Program-made: the position numbers and the translations under genes
Notes under the pieces: generated by a model
The model's input: the letters and a program-made list of their open reading frames with translations, nothing else
Database searches by the model: none
What the model was told of the DNA's origin: nothing
Part shown: positions 1 to 8,156 of the stretch, piece by piece
Layout: each line of letters begins with the position of its first letter
How positions within the stretch are numbered: position 1 is the first letter of the stretch
Assembly: GCF_038050375.1 (NCBI RefSeq)
Contig: NZ_CP150886.1
Location: 1,343,318 to 1,407,317, forward strand
DNA length: 64,000 nucleotides
From: Okeanomitos corallinicola TIOX110
GTDB taxonomy: Bacteria; Cyanobacteriota; Cyanobacteriia; Cyanobacteriales; Nostocaceae
Direction of reading: 5' to 3'

Positions 1-2
1 GT

Positions 3-92
3 GCTTTCTATTTGAATATGGAAATAATCAAAGAATTAGAACCGATTTTAATTCAAGCTTTAGGTCGAGCTACATATAATGACCTAGTTTGA
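3..92 (+). CDS. C-terminal fragment of an unknown protein, cut by the window edge
   Basis: An open frame enters from the left edge and stops with TGA at 90-92. It encodes about 29 residues ending in ATYNDLV. It could be the tail of a larger gene. The fragment is too short for a family call, and it could also be chance. Confidence 0.35.
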   Translation, partial: AFYLNMEIIKELEPILIQALGRATYNDLV

Positions 93-197
93 TAGTAACA
101 GTATTTGCATAACACCGGGTTTCTTGAAGTAATTCCTAGCTATTTAGTTTCCGTGTTTACAACGGGAACATACAAATATATTGGCATTTATCTACAA

Positions 198-285
198 AAA
201 AATTGCCAATCTTACAACACTACATTGGGAAAATATTCATAATTATTCCCAAAGTAAAATTGACAATTCTTACAACTACTAGGCA
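198..285. repeat. Imperfect direct repeat in the hemN leader
   Basis: Two copies of a roughly 25-bp motif of the form AAATTG-C/A-CAAT(T)CTTACAAC lie at about 199-226 and 257-281, 58 bp apart, just upstream of hemN. The arrangement resembles a tandem operator, but I recognise no regulator consensus in it. A low-oxygen regulator would fit the gene; this is inference. Confidence 0.35.
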
Positions 286-311
286 AAATTACAAGTAACT
301 CGGAGGTTTTG

Positions 312-1694
312 ATGGTTTTTCTATTACCTGGGGTAAAATTTGATTTTGATCTGATTCAAAAGTACGACACTCGCGCACCCAGATATACAAGTTATCCACC
401 TGCTACAGAATTAACTGAAGCGTTCACAGCTAAAGATTTTGAGTTAGCGATCTGTAATTCTAATCAACGTCAAACACCTCTATCTTTATACTTCCACATT
501 CCTTTTTGTCAAAGTGCTTGTTATTTCTGTGGTTGTAATACGGTGATTTCTAATAATAAGAATATTGCCAAGCCTTATTTACAAAATTTGGCACAGGAAA
601 TCAAAAATACCGCAGAACTAATAGATACAAGCCGTAATGTACTGCAAATTCATTGGGGTGGAGGAACACCGAATTATTTGGATCTGCATCAAGTTGAATT
701 TTTGTGGAACAAGATTAACCGATACTTTACTATTGATCCACAAGCGGAAGTTTCGATTGAAATTAACCCCCGCTATATTAATAAAGAGTATATCCAATTT
801 CTCAGGGATATTGGTTTTAATCGGATTAGTTTTGGTATCCAAGATTTTAATCCGATAGTACAGGAAGCAGTTAACAGAATTCAACCAGAAAAAATGCTGA
901 TTGATGCAATGGGTTGGATTAAAGATGCTAATTTTGACAGTGTAAATGTAGATTTAATTTATGGTTTACCCCATCAAAATCTGCATACTTTTCGGGAAAC
1001 CGTACAAAAGACAATTGACCTAGATCCTGATAGAATTGTCGTGTTTAATTTTGCCTATGTACCTTGGATGAAACCTGTACAAAAAAGAATTGATCAAAAT
1101 GCACTACCAGGAGCGCAGGAAAAGTTAGATATTCTGAAAATGACTATCGAGGAGTTAACAAATAACGAGTATTTGTTTATCGGGATGGATCATTTTGCCA
1201 AAACTAATAATGAATTAGCGATCGCTCAACAAAATGGAACTCTCAAACGCAATTTCCAAGGTTATACTACCCACGCAGAAACAGAACTGTTTGGTTTTGG
1301 TGCTACTTCTATTAGTATGCTAGAAGATGCTTATGCTCAAAACCATAAAGGTTTAAAGGAATATTATCAAGCAGTTACAGAAGGGATAATTCCTACCAGT
1401 AAAGGCTTTAAATTAAGCCAAGATGATATCATCAGACGGGATGTAATTATGTCTATTATGTCTCATTTTCAGCTACATAAATCAGATATCGAAAGTAAAT
1501 ATCATCTTGATTTTGATAGATATTTCTGTCAAGAATTAGCAGAATTAAAACCCCTAGAAGCTGATGGGTTGGTACATTTATTAGCTGACGAAATCCAAAT
1601 CACAGATATTGGTAGATTGTTAGTGAGAAATATTGCTGTCACCTTTGATACTCATAGCAGAATGAGAGAAGCAAAATTCTCTCGCGCAATTTAA
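312..1694 (+). CDS. hemN: Oxygen-independent coproporphyrinogen III oxidase (HemN)
   Basis: Radical-SAM enzyme that decarboxylates coproporphyrinogen III to protoporphyrinogen IX without O2, in haem and chlorophyll synthesis in the cytoplasm. The radical-SAM cluster motif is visible at residues 66-75 (HIPFC-x3-C-x2-C-x-C, including the extra Cys typical of true HemN), with the SAM-binding HWGGGTPN just after. The length of 460 aa is normal for the family. I chose the ATG at 312, five bases after the Shine-Dalgarno CGGAGG (301-306), over the overlapping TTG at 309. It is monocistronic and followed by a clear terminator. Cyanobacteria commonly use HemN under low oxygen alongside aerobic HemF; heterocyst or micro-oxic use here is inference. 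Confidence 0.95.
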   Translation: MVFLLPGVKFDFDLIQKYDTRAPRYTSYPPATELTEAFTAKDFELAICNSNQRQTPLSLYFHIPFCQSACYFCGCNTVISNNKNIAKPYLQNLAQEIKNTAELIDTSRNVLQIHWGGGTPNYLDLHQVEFLWNKINRYFTIDPQAEVSIEINPRYINKEYIQFLRDIGFNRISFGIQDFNPIVQEAVNRIQPEKMLIDAMGWIKDANFDSVNVDLIYGLPHQNLHTFRETVQKTIDLDPDRIVVFNFAYVPWMKPVQKRIDQNALPGAQEKLDILKMTIEELTNNEYLFIGMDHFAKTNNELAIAQQNGTLKRNFQGYTTHAETELFGFGATSISMLEDAYAQNHKGLKEYYQAVTEGIIPTSKGFKLSQDDIIRRDVIMSIMSHFQLHKSDIESKYHLDFDRYFCQELAELKPLEADGLVHLLADEIQITDIGRLLVRNIAVTFDTHSRMREAKFSRAI

Positions 1695-1733
1695 TTAATC
1701 GTAATTGGTGATTGGTGATTGGTAATTAATCAG

Positions 1734-1769
1734 ATACCCGATTTCTCTAAGAGTTCGGGTATATTTTTT
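1734..1769 (+). terminator. Intrinsic terminator of hemN
   Basis: ATACCCGA at 1734 pairs with TCGGGTAT ending at 1762, with an inner CTCT/AGAG pairing, followed by a T6 tract. It sits 40 bp after the hemN stop. Confidence 0.8.
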
Positions 1770-1899
1770 AGGTAAAAAACATCTTTTGTGTCTCCCCAAT
1801 ATATCCTTTGATTTAACAAAATATATCATCAGATAGAAATAACTGTTTTGAATAGCCGATAAGTTTGATACATATCAAAATATAAAGGTAATCAAAAAA

Positions 1900-2175
1900 A
1901 TGATTAATATTATTGCTTGGGTAATTTTAGGACTTTTAGCTGGTGCGATCGCTAAAGCTATTTACCCAGGTTCTCAAGGTGGGGGAATTTTATCAACAAT
2001 GATTTTAGGTATTGTTGGTGCTTTTATTGGTGGTACTTTGTTTACACTCTTCCGCACTGGAACTTTACAATTTACAGCTGCAACTTTAAGTATTCCTGGT
2101 GTTTTAGTAGCAATAATTGGTTCTATAATTGCTATTTATTTATGGACTTTATTTCAACGCAGCAGTCGAGTTTAA
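1900..2175 (+). CDS. GlsB/YeaQ/YmgE-family small membrane protein
   Basis: A 91-aa hydrophobic protein with three predicted membrane segments (about residues 3-20, 30-52 and 62-86) and the glycine-rich pattern of the transglycosylase-associated/GlsB family (GLLAGAIAKAIYPG then ILGIVGAFIGG). Members are general-stress-associated inner-membrane proteins of unknown biochemical role. An AAGG Shine-Dalgarno precedes the ATG. It stands alone between the hemN terminator and a convergent gene. Confidence 0.85.
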   Translation: MINIIAWVILGLLAGAIAKAIYPGSQGGGILSTMILGIVGAFIGGTLFTLFRTGTLQFTAATLSIPGVLVAIIGSIIAIYLWTLFQRSSRV

Positions 2176-2213
2176 AAGTATAAAAATTTTCGTAAGGATA
2201 CAAAATGAAGAAT

Positions 2214-2273
2214 TCAGGATATTTAAGAATCAGAATTGCCAATATTTTCTTTCTAAATCTCTCGATATCCTGA
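2214..2273. repeat. Long-range inverted repeat between convergent genes
   Basis: TCAGGATAT (2214-2222) pairs with ATATCCTGA (2265-2273), flanked by further complementary bases (AAGAA/TTCTT). It lies between the convergent GlsB-type gene and the site-2 protease and may end transcripts from either side. There is no strong T tract. Confidence 0.4.
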
Positions 2274-2293
2274 CTTCTTTATATCCCAAATTT

Positions 2294-3499
2294 TTAGAAC
2301 TCATTGATTGATTTTGCAATTACTCCCAGTTGTAAACTAGGGGAAAAACTTCCTTCTTCTTTAATCCTTTTAATTTCCGATTCTGTAACTCGTAAATTTA
2401 ACTTTTGTGCTAAACATTTAACTGTATCACCCCTATCAATTATACCAGCCACAGCACCAGCGGGAGAAAGTACAGTAACTTGGTTTATTTGTTCATTTTC
2501 TAACTTACTAATCACCTCTGCTAAGGAAGTAGATTCAGTGACAGTGGGGATGGTATCCAGCGGATGAACTATTGTTTGTAAAGTTTTAGTTTCCCATTCA
2601 CTTCTTTGAGTTGTTCGCAAATCATCAACTTTCACTAAACCCCGATAACGGCCATCAGATGCAGCAAAATAAACCTGATGAGAGGAAGTTTCTAATAAAT
2701 ATACATCTGCAAATTCTCTTAATGATTTTTCTGCATCAACTACCCGAAAATCACGACTCATTGCATCAGCAGCTACAAGTTTCAACAGGGTTTCTTGTAA
2801 TGTGGTGACATTATCATAACTATTGGCGTTACGAATTGCAAACCAACCTAATAAAACAATCCACAAACCTGTGATTAATTCCTGGGTGAAGAAATCTATC
2901 ACAAATCCTAAAGCGATCGCACTATAACCCAGAATTTTACCAGATTGTGCTGCCCAATGTACAGCTTGAAAGCGATCGCCTGTCACTTTCCACAGTGCTG
3001 CTTTTAACACCTGTCCCCCATCCAAAGGTAAACCAGGAATTAAGTTAAATAAAGCCACCACTAAGTTAATTCTTGCTAAATCCCTCACCATGAAATTCAA
3101 TAAAGTATTTTCATTAATGAGATTAGATCCTAAAGTTAGCAAAAAGAACAATATAATACTTACCGCAGGCCCAGCAATTGCTACTTGAAAAGCTTTCCCT
3201 GGAGTTTTTGACTCTTCCTCAATAGCAGCAATACCACCAAAGAAAAATAAAGTAATAGAATTAACTTTAATCCCCTGGGATTGCGCTACTAAACTGTGTC
3301 CTAACTCATGTAACAGCACCGAAGTAAATAACAACAGTGCCATAATTAACCCAGCACTCCAAGCTACCAAATTTCCCCATTGTTGGTAAGCAAAACCAAA
3401 ATTTAAAGTTGCTAACCCCACAATTAAAAACCATAAAGGATCTAAAAATAGTGGAATACCAAATAAAGATCCTATTTGCCAATTTTTATTATTTTGCAT
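2294..3499 (-). CDS. Site-2 protease family (M50) membrane metalloprotease with CBS pair
   Basis: Intramembrane zinc protease of the CBS-containing M50B subgroup. The zinc motif LLHELGHSL lies at residues 62-70 in a membrane helix, and the second active-site motif LPGLPLDGG near residue 157 contributes the third ligand. Several hydrophobic segments fill residues 10-225. A C-terminal CBS-domain pair follows (about 243-375; DAMSRDFRVVDA and later GIIDRGD), likely for nucleotide sensing. Such proteins cut membrane-anchored regulators, but the substrate is unknown. It starts with ATG at 3499. The neighbour psaK is on the same strand, 358 bp upstream and separated by its own terminator. Confidence 0.9.
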   Translation of the reverse strand: MQNNKNWQIGSLFGIPLFLDPLWFLIVGLATLNFGFAYQQWGNLVAWSAGLIMALLLFTSVLLHELGHSLVAQSQGIKVNSITLFFFGGIAAIEEESKTPGKAFQVAIAGPAVSIILFFLLTLGSNLINENTLLNFMVRDLARINLVVALFNLIPGLPLDGGQVLKAALWKVTGDRFQAVHWAAQSGKILGYSAIALGFVIDFFTQELITGLWIVLLGWFAIRNANSYDNVTTLQETLLKLVAADAMSRDFRVVDAEKSLREFADVYLLETSSHQVYFAASDGRYRGLVKVDDLRTTQRSEWETKTLQTIVHPLDTIPTVTESTSLAEVISKLENEQINQVTVLSPAGAVAGIIDRGDTVKCLAQKLNLRVTESEIKRIKEEGSFSPSLQLGVIAKSINEF

Positions 3500-3784
3500 T
3501 ATGTCTATTTATCTAGTTTCTATTATTATCCACCCTAAAACCCCAGTTTATGAATTACAACTAGCGCAGGTGCAATATTTGCCTATTTATAGGATAAACA
3601 ATTTATTCAGATTAATGCAATCTATAAGATTACTACTTGACTTTTCAACAAAATACTGTAGTGTTTCTTAGAATGAGGTTTGTAACTCACAATCAACAAG
3701 ATTGTTGTACGTTATGCTACTGCTAACAAACGCTTTGAATACTTTATTAATGCCATTAAAATATTTGTAACCATAACAAAACAT

Positions 3785-3815
3785 AAAAAAACGGCAAGTA
3801 TTTTAATACCTACCG
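3785..3815 (-). terminator. Intrinsic terminator of psaK
   Basis: Read on the minus strand, an 11-bp stem (two G-U pairs) with an AA-rich loop is followed directly by T7 (A7 at 3785-3791). It lies 42 bp after the psaK stop. The rest of 3500-3784 holds the promoter side of the protease gene and a small CAACA/TTGTTG hairpin near 3697-3713; I see no gene there. Confidence 0.75.
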
Positions 3816-3857
3816 CTCAAATATTACTCTAAATTGAAAAAGAGTATTAAAATGAAC

Positions 3858-4112
3858 TTATAAGCGACCGATGTTAGTCAGTCCTAAAACAATACCAATA
3901 CCAATTACATGACCGAAAGCCATTGCACCAATAAACCCTGCTACACTCACGGGAAGTATAGGCATTTGGGGTCCAACTTTGGGAGCTTTACTCGCTAAAC
4001 TGAGTAAAAGTACCACAAAACTGCTGGCACTGATAATGATCCCCACTGTAGGACTCCACTCAGGTGTTGCAGGTACAGATGCTGCGGCTGCTAGTAAAAT
4101 AGATGATAACAA
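3858..4112 (-). CDS. psaK: Photosystem I reaction-centre subunit PsaK
   Basis: An 84-aa thylakoid membrane protein with two hydrophobic helices (about residues 21-42 and 53-80) and the PsaK-type N-terminus ending in PEWSPTVG. PsaK lies at the rim of PSI and takes part in antenna binding. The start is TTG: no in-frame ATG exists upstream, and GGAGAA sits about 10 bases before it, which supports the rare start. A terminator follows. Confidence 0.92.
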   Translation of the reverse strand: MLSSILLAAAASVPATPEWSPTVGIIISASSFVVLLLSLASKAPKVGPQMPILPVSVAGFIGAMAFGHVIGIGIVLGLTNIGRL

Positions 4113-4251
4113 AACGTCTTCTCCTACAATGAAAAATGAATGTAAGCCTACAAAATTATAGGATTACGTAGGACAAAGCAAAAGTTTTTCCGCCAAATTA
4201 TTGTAAATTTGTAATTATTTTTAATTTCTCACACTAATTTGTCATACTTAA

Positions 4252-4881
4252 ATGCGAGTAAAAATTTGCGGTATAATTCAACCACAACAGTCTCTAGCTA
4301 TAGCTGCACTCGGTGCAACAGCATTAGGATTTATTTGTGTACCCACCTCACCACGCTACGTTACCATAGAGCAGATTCAGGCAGCGATCGCGCCACTATC
4401 TGATAAAATTGATAAAATAGGCGTTTTTGCAAACAGCGATATTACAGAAATCAGCCACATAGTAACTACTTCTGGATTAACTGCTATTCAATTACACGGA
4501 GATGAATCACCAGAATTTTGTACCCAACTCCGTCAAGCTTTACCCCAAGTCGAAATTATCAAAGCCTTGAGAGTTCGTAGTTTAGAACATTTACAAACAA
4601 CTAATAACTATATTGATGTGGTAGATACATTACTACTTGATGCCTACCATCCCCAACAACTAGGAGGAACAGGAAAAACCCTAGACTGGCAAATGTTACA
4701 GGAATTTAAACCCCGCCTTCCTTGGTTTTTAGCCGGAGGACTCACACCAGACAATATCATAGATGCTCTGAGTAAACTACATCCCAATGGCATTGATTTA
4801 TCCAGTGGTGTAGAAAATTCACCAGGAGATAAAAACTTGGATAAAGTCGCACTTTTATTTCAAAGGTTAAATACTTTCTAG
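4252..4881 (+). CDS. trpF: Phosphoribosylanthranilate isomerase (TrpF)
   Basis: Converts N-(5-phosphoribosyl)anthranilate to CdRP in tryptophan synthesis (cytoplasmic TIM barrel). Family landmarks are MRVKICGI at the N-terminus (catalytic Cys), QLHGDE in the middle, the catalytic-Asp region [20 protein letters not shown], and the phosphate-binding [11 protein letters not shown] and GIDLSSGVE near the end. The 209-aa length is normal. It is divergent from psaK and not in a trp operon here, as is usual in cyanobacteria. Confidence 0.95.
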   Translation: MRVKICGIIQPQQSLAIAALGATALGFICVPTSPRYVTIEQIQAAIAPLSDKIDKIGVFANSDITEISHIVTTSGLTAIQLHGDESPEFCTQLRQALPQVEIIKALRVRSLEHLQTTNNYIDVVDTLLLDAYHPQQLGGTGKTLDWQMLQEFKPRLPWFLAGGLTPDNIIDALSKLHPNGIDLSSGVENSPGDKNLDKVALLFQRLNTF

Positions 4882-4897
4882 TTTTAACCCGAATTTC

Positions 4898-5005
4898 TCA
4901 GACACATTTTAGCCAATTTACTAAATCTTCTATCGTCTCTAAATCAAAAATTTCCTCTCCTAAATTTTCAATTACTTCTATATCTAGACTGTATTTTGGC
5001 AGGAT
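4898..5005 (-). pseudogene. Remnant of a DUF4351 (Rpn/PD-(D/E)XK transposase-like) gene
   Basis: The minus strand encodes about 35 residues with no start, containing ENLGEEIFDLETIEDLVNWL and then a stop. This matches the C-terminal DUF4351 pattern (compare LEDLAEELLDFSQLDDLVNYM at the end of the intact gene at 20456-21301). Only the tail remains; nothing of the nuclease core is visible upstream, so it is a decayed relic. Confidence 0.6.
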
Positions 5006-5035
5006 TTAATTTTAAGGTCACTAAAATAAAAAAAA

Positions 5036-5072
5036 TGTGTAGGGTGCGTTAGCGACAGCGTAACGCACATAA
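5036..5072. repeat. Palindromic interspersed repeat (GGTGCGTTA / TAACGCAC)
   Basis: GTAGGGTGCGTTAGCGACAG is followed by CGTAACGCAC, forming a short hairpin. The same palindrome core recurs at 17975-18013 and its two tandem copies, at 18330-18358 and at 23585-23630. It is a dispersed element of this genome. Confidence 0.6.
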
Positions 5073-5076
5073 TCTT

Positions 5077-5223
5077 TCAATAATCGCTATCAGCAACACA
5101 AATACCCTTGCATTTTATGCCATTTGTTGCAGTCCGCTGACAATGAGGACATAAAACCTTTTCATCTTCCGTTTTTTGATTTATCTGTTCCTTGTCCTTT
5201 TCAGTCTCAAATTTTGAATTCAT
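5077..5223 (-). CDS. 48-aa zinc-ribbon-like small protein
   Basis: A short ORF from ATG (5223) to TGA (5077). The first 22 residues are charged (Lys/Glu-rich), then CPHC at residues 25-28 is followed by CKGIC at 38-42 and the terminal VADSDY. The two Cys pairs with intervening basic residues look like a treble-clef or zinc-ribbon fold. I recall similar tiny proteins ending in CVAD(N/S)DY in Nostocales, but no function is known to me. It lies alone between trpF and the dehydrogenase. Confidence 0.65.
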   Translation of the reverse strand: MNSKFETEKDKEQINQKTEDEKVLCPHCQRTATNGIKCKGICVADSDY

Positions 5224-5368
5224 AAGCACTTAAAAATTCTGGCCTACTTAAATTTTAATAGTGCCAGATAGAAGATTTACAATTTCTCACCAAAAAATCC
5301 CCACATCCATCACCTCAAGATCACCACAAAATGTTAAATCTAATAACGTTGAGTAAACGGGAAGCAAC

Positions 5369-6415
5369 GTGAAAGCACAAGTATTTAGAGGCGTAAATCA
5401 ATTATCCTACGAAGAAATCCCAGTTCCTGAACTAGCAGCGGATGAAGTGCTAGTACAAGTGCAGGTAGTAGGTTTGTGTCAATCAGACATCAAAAAAATT
5501 CGTTATCCTCTGTATGAACCACCACGTATATTTGGACATGAAACCGCCGGAACTATAGCTGCTGTGGGTGCAAATGTCAAAGGATGGAAGGTAGGACAAC
5601 GGATAGCAGTGATGCACCATATACCATGTATGCGTTGTGCTTATTGCTTAAATGATAATTTTTCCATGTGCGATGTTTACAAAAATATCTCCACTACCGC
5701 AGGTTTTAACGCCAGTGGTGGTGGTTTTGCTGAATATGTAAAAGTACCAGGTCATATTGTCCAAAATGGTGGTTTGATTCCTATTCCTGATGATATTAGT
5801 TTTGAAGAAGCCAGTTTTGTCGAACCAACCAACTGTTGTTTAAAAGCAGTCAAAAAAGCCCAAATTGCACCAGGACAAACAGTATTAGTGACTGGGGCTG
5901 GTCCAATAGGGTTAATGTTTATTATGTTAGTTAAGTATTTTGGTGCAAAAGCGATCGCCACTGATTTACTTCCTTCCCGAATTGAAAAAGCCTTAGATGT
6001 GGGAGCAGAAGCGGCTTTTGATGCACGAGATCCTGATTTACCAGCCAAAATTCAAGCCTTAACTGGGGGTTTAGGTGTTGATGTCACCCTGTTAGCAGTT
6101 CCCAGTGATAAAGCATTTTTTCAAGCCTTAGACTGTACCCGCAAAGGTGGAAAAATCCTATTTTTTGCGGAATTTCCCGATGAATTGGCAATACCCATCA
6201 ACCCCAACATTCTTTACCGTCGGGAAATAGACTTAATGGGTAGTTATAGCTCATCCTACAGGTTACAAAATTTATCAGCAGATATCGTCTTTAATCGCCG
6301 TATTGATGTTACAGCCTTAATTAGCGATCGCTATTCCTTGCAAGATTTATCAAAAGCCGTAAATCAGGCGATCGCACCCACCCCAGAAACCTATAAAATC
6401 CTCATTTATCCCTAA
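5369..6415 (+). CDS. Zinc-dependent medium-chain alcohol/polyol dehydrogenase
   Basis: MDR-family oxidoreductase of the sorbitol/threonine dehydrogenase type. Catalytic zinc ligands are visible as Cys37 (GLCQSD) and GHE at 56-58. The structural zinc lobe has Cys87, 90, 93 and 101. The Rossmann motif GAGPIG lies at about 176-181. The 348-aa length is normal. The start is GTG, since no better in-frame ATG is near. The substrate cannot be read from sequence; sugar alcohol, threonine or galactitol-phosphate are all possible. The next gene (PiT permease) begins 45 bp downstream on the same strand, but a metabolic link is not evident. Confidence 0.85.
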   Translation: MKAQVFRGVNQLSYEEIPVPELAADEVLVQVQVVGLCQSDIKKIRYPLYEPPRIFGHETAGTIAAVGANVKGWKVGQRIAVMHHIPCMRCAYCLNDNFSMCDVYKNISTTAGFNASGGGFAEYVKVPGHIVQNGGLIPIPDDISFEEASFVEPTNCCLKAVKKAQIAPGQTVLVTGAGPIGLMFIMLVKYFGAKAIATDLLPSRIEKALDVGAEAAFDARDPDLPAKIQALTGGLGVDVTLLAVPSDKAFFQALDCTRKGGKILFFAEFPDELAIPINPNILYRREIDLMGSYSSSYRLQNLSADIVFNRRIDVTALISDRYSLQDLSKAVNQAIAPTPETYKILIYP

Positions 6416-6460
6416 ATTGGGGATTGGTGACTGGGAAAAATCTTTTCTCCCCCTCTTACC

Positions 6461-7687
6461 ATGATTATCCTTACCTTCCTCGCCTTATACGTCGCTTTTA
6501 ACCTGGGAGCGAACGACGTTGCTAACGCCATGGGAACTTCCGTTGGTTCTAAAGCGGTGAGCTTAAAACAAGCAATCATAATTGCTGGAGTTCTAGAATT
6601 TGCAGGTGCAGTATTCTTTGGACATGGGGTAACAGAAACACTAGGGACAAAAATTGCCAACCCTGAACTATTCACTTCCACACCCCAAACTCTCGCATTA
6701 GGAATGATCAGCGTCCTTATCTCCTCAGGAGTATGGTTGCAAATAGCCACCTCGCTGGGTTTACCAGTTTCCTCATCTCATGCAGTAGTTGGGGCGATCG
6801 CCGGCTTTACCTGGGTAGGATTAGGAATACAAGCCATAGACTGGTCATCTATTGGTGTAATTACAATCGGCTGGATATTAACCCCAATTATCAGTGCCAT
6901 TATCGCTGCCTTTTTTTACAGCCTCATCCAAACTTGGATCTTATCTCAACCTGATCCCCGCCTACAAATAAAAGAATGGATGCCTTGGTTAAGTGTAATT
7001 TTACTGAGTATATTTGGTGTAATAGTTCTGCCATCCTTAACTCAACCACTGACCAAATTTGTAACCGAAAACATTGGTTTCAACATTCCCCCTCACGACA
7101 TCCCCATCTTTACAGGTGCAATAGCCGCAATAGGCTTGACAGTATATAACTGGAAAACTTTAAAAGACAATCCCATCGAAAAATTATTTGCCCGCTTCCA
7201 GTTAATCAGTGCTTGTTTTGTAGCCTTTGCCCACGGTTCAAACGATATCGGTAATGCGATCGCACCCTTAGCAGTAATTTTTTATATTAATCAAAACCAT
7301 AGCGTCCCCAACGACGGGATCACCATCCCTCTATGGATTATGATTCTTGGAGCTACAGGCATAGTTGCAGGTCTAGCAATACTCGGCAAAAAAGTCATTA
7401 CTACCATTGGTGAAAATATCATACCATTAGAACCTAGTAGCGGATTCTGTGCCGAAATAGCCACAGCCACCACCATTTTAGTAGCCTCAAAACTAGGTTT
7501 ACCTGTATCCACATCTCACGCCCTAGTTGGTGGTGTCGTTGGGATTGGCATAGTGCAAAACCTCAAATCAATCAGACTGCAAACACTCCAAGGGATCGCC
7601 GCAGCTTGGGTAATTACAGTCCCCATTAGTGCCGTAATCAGCGCAATAATCTTCAGTATCATCCGGATACTGTTAAATGCAAACTGA
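6461..7687 (+). CDS. PiT-family inorganic phosphate permease
   Basis: A 408-aa polytopic membrane protein with the two PiT signature repeats. The N-terminal copy is GANDVANAMGTSVGSKA (residues 17-33), and the C-terminal copy contains AHGSNDIGNAIAPLA near residue 258. Each half also carries a serine/histidine-rich GLPVS(S/T)SHA motif (SSSHAVVG, STSHALVGG). It is a low-affinity, H+- or Na+-coupled phosphate (metal-phosphate) importer. Ten or more hydrophobic helices are visible. Confidence 0.92.
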   Translation: MIILTFLALYVAFNLGANDVANAMGTSVGSKAVSLKQAIIIAGVLEFAGAVFFGHGVTETLGTKIANPELFTSTPQTLALGMISVLISSGVWLQIATSLGLPVSSSHAVVGAIAGFTWVGLGIQAIDWSSIGVITIGWILTPIISAIIAAFFYSLIQTWILSQPDPRLQIKEWMPWLSVILLSIFGVIVLPSLTQPLTKFVTENIGFNIPPHDIPIFTGAIAAIGLTVYNWKTLKDNPIEKLFARFQLISACFVAFAHGSNDIGNAIAPLAVIFYINQNHSVPNDGITIPLWIMILGATGIVAGLAILGKKVITTIGENIIPLEPSSGFCAEIATATTILVASKLGLPVSTSHALVGGVVGIGIVQNLKSIRLQTLQGIAAAWVITVPISAVISAIIFSIIRILLNAN

Positions 7688-8156
7688 ATTTTATGAAGAT
7701 TCTTACCTATTTGTTATTATATGAATTTAACACATTATCTTATAACAAATTAAGTAAAATCGCTGTTTTCTCAACAAACTTTCGGTGCTTTACTCCAATC
7801 TTAAAACCAAATCCTAGTCAATAAAAAGTAGCTATACCTCGCAATCATGCCTAAACTGTAGAGTTTTGCAGAATTGCTGCCTATTGATTAGAATATTGTC
7901 TAAGGGACAATAATATATTTTATAGTTGACAGAACAATACTTTAATTCTCCACCGCAACGGAAACTGTCACACAATTTACACTTCGCACAAATTTGGTTT
8001 TTAACAAACTACTAATACACAAAGCTTGGAAACAGTTATCAGTTAACAGTCAATAATGAACAGTCAACAGCGCACAGTTATCAGTCAACAGTCAACAGCC
8101 TAAAAACTTACAACTGATAACTAATTTATCTTCAAGGTGTCAGAGGTTAGAAACTA
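7688..8156. other. 469-bp intergenic region with a small hairpin and short tandem repeats
   Basis: I see no gene. A perfect 7-bp inverted repeat TATTGTC/GACAATA lies at 7894-7912, next to a TTGACA hexamer at 7926 without a convincing -10. 8034-8105 consists of degenerate heptamers of the CAGTCAA/CAGTTAT type. The leader of the permease gene probably begins here. Confidence 0.5.

Noticed and set aside
4200-4217. HLR1-like TTACA direct repeat upstream of psaK (minus strand)
   Set aside because: Two TTACA motifs are present but with an 8-bp period, whereas HLR1 needs 10, so I do not call an RpaB site.
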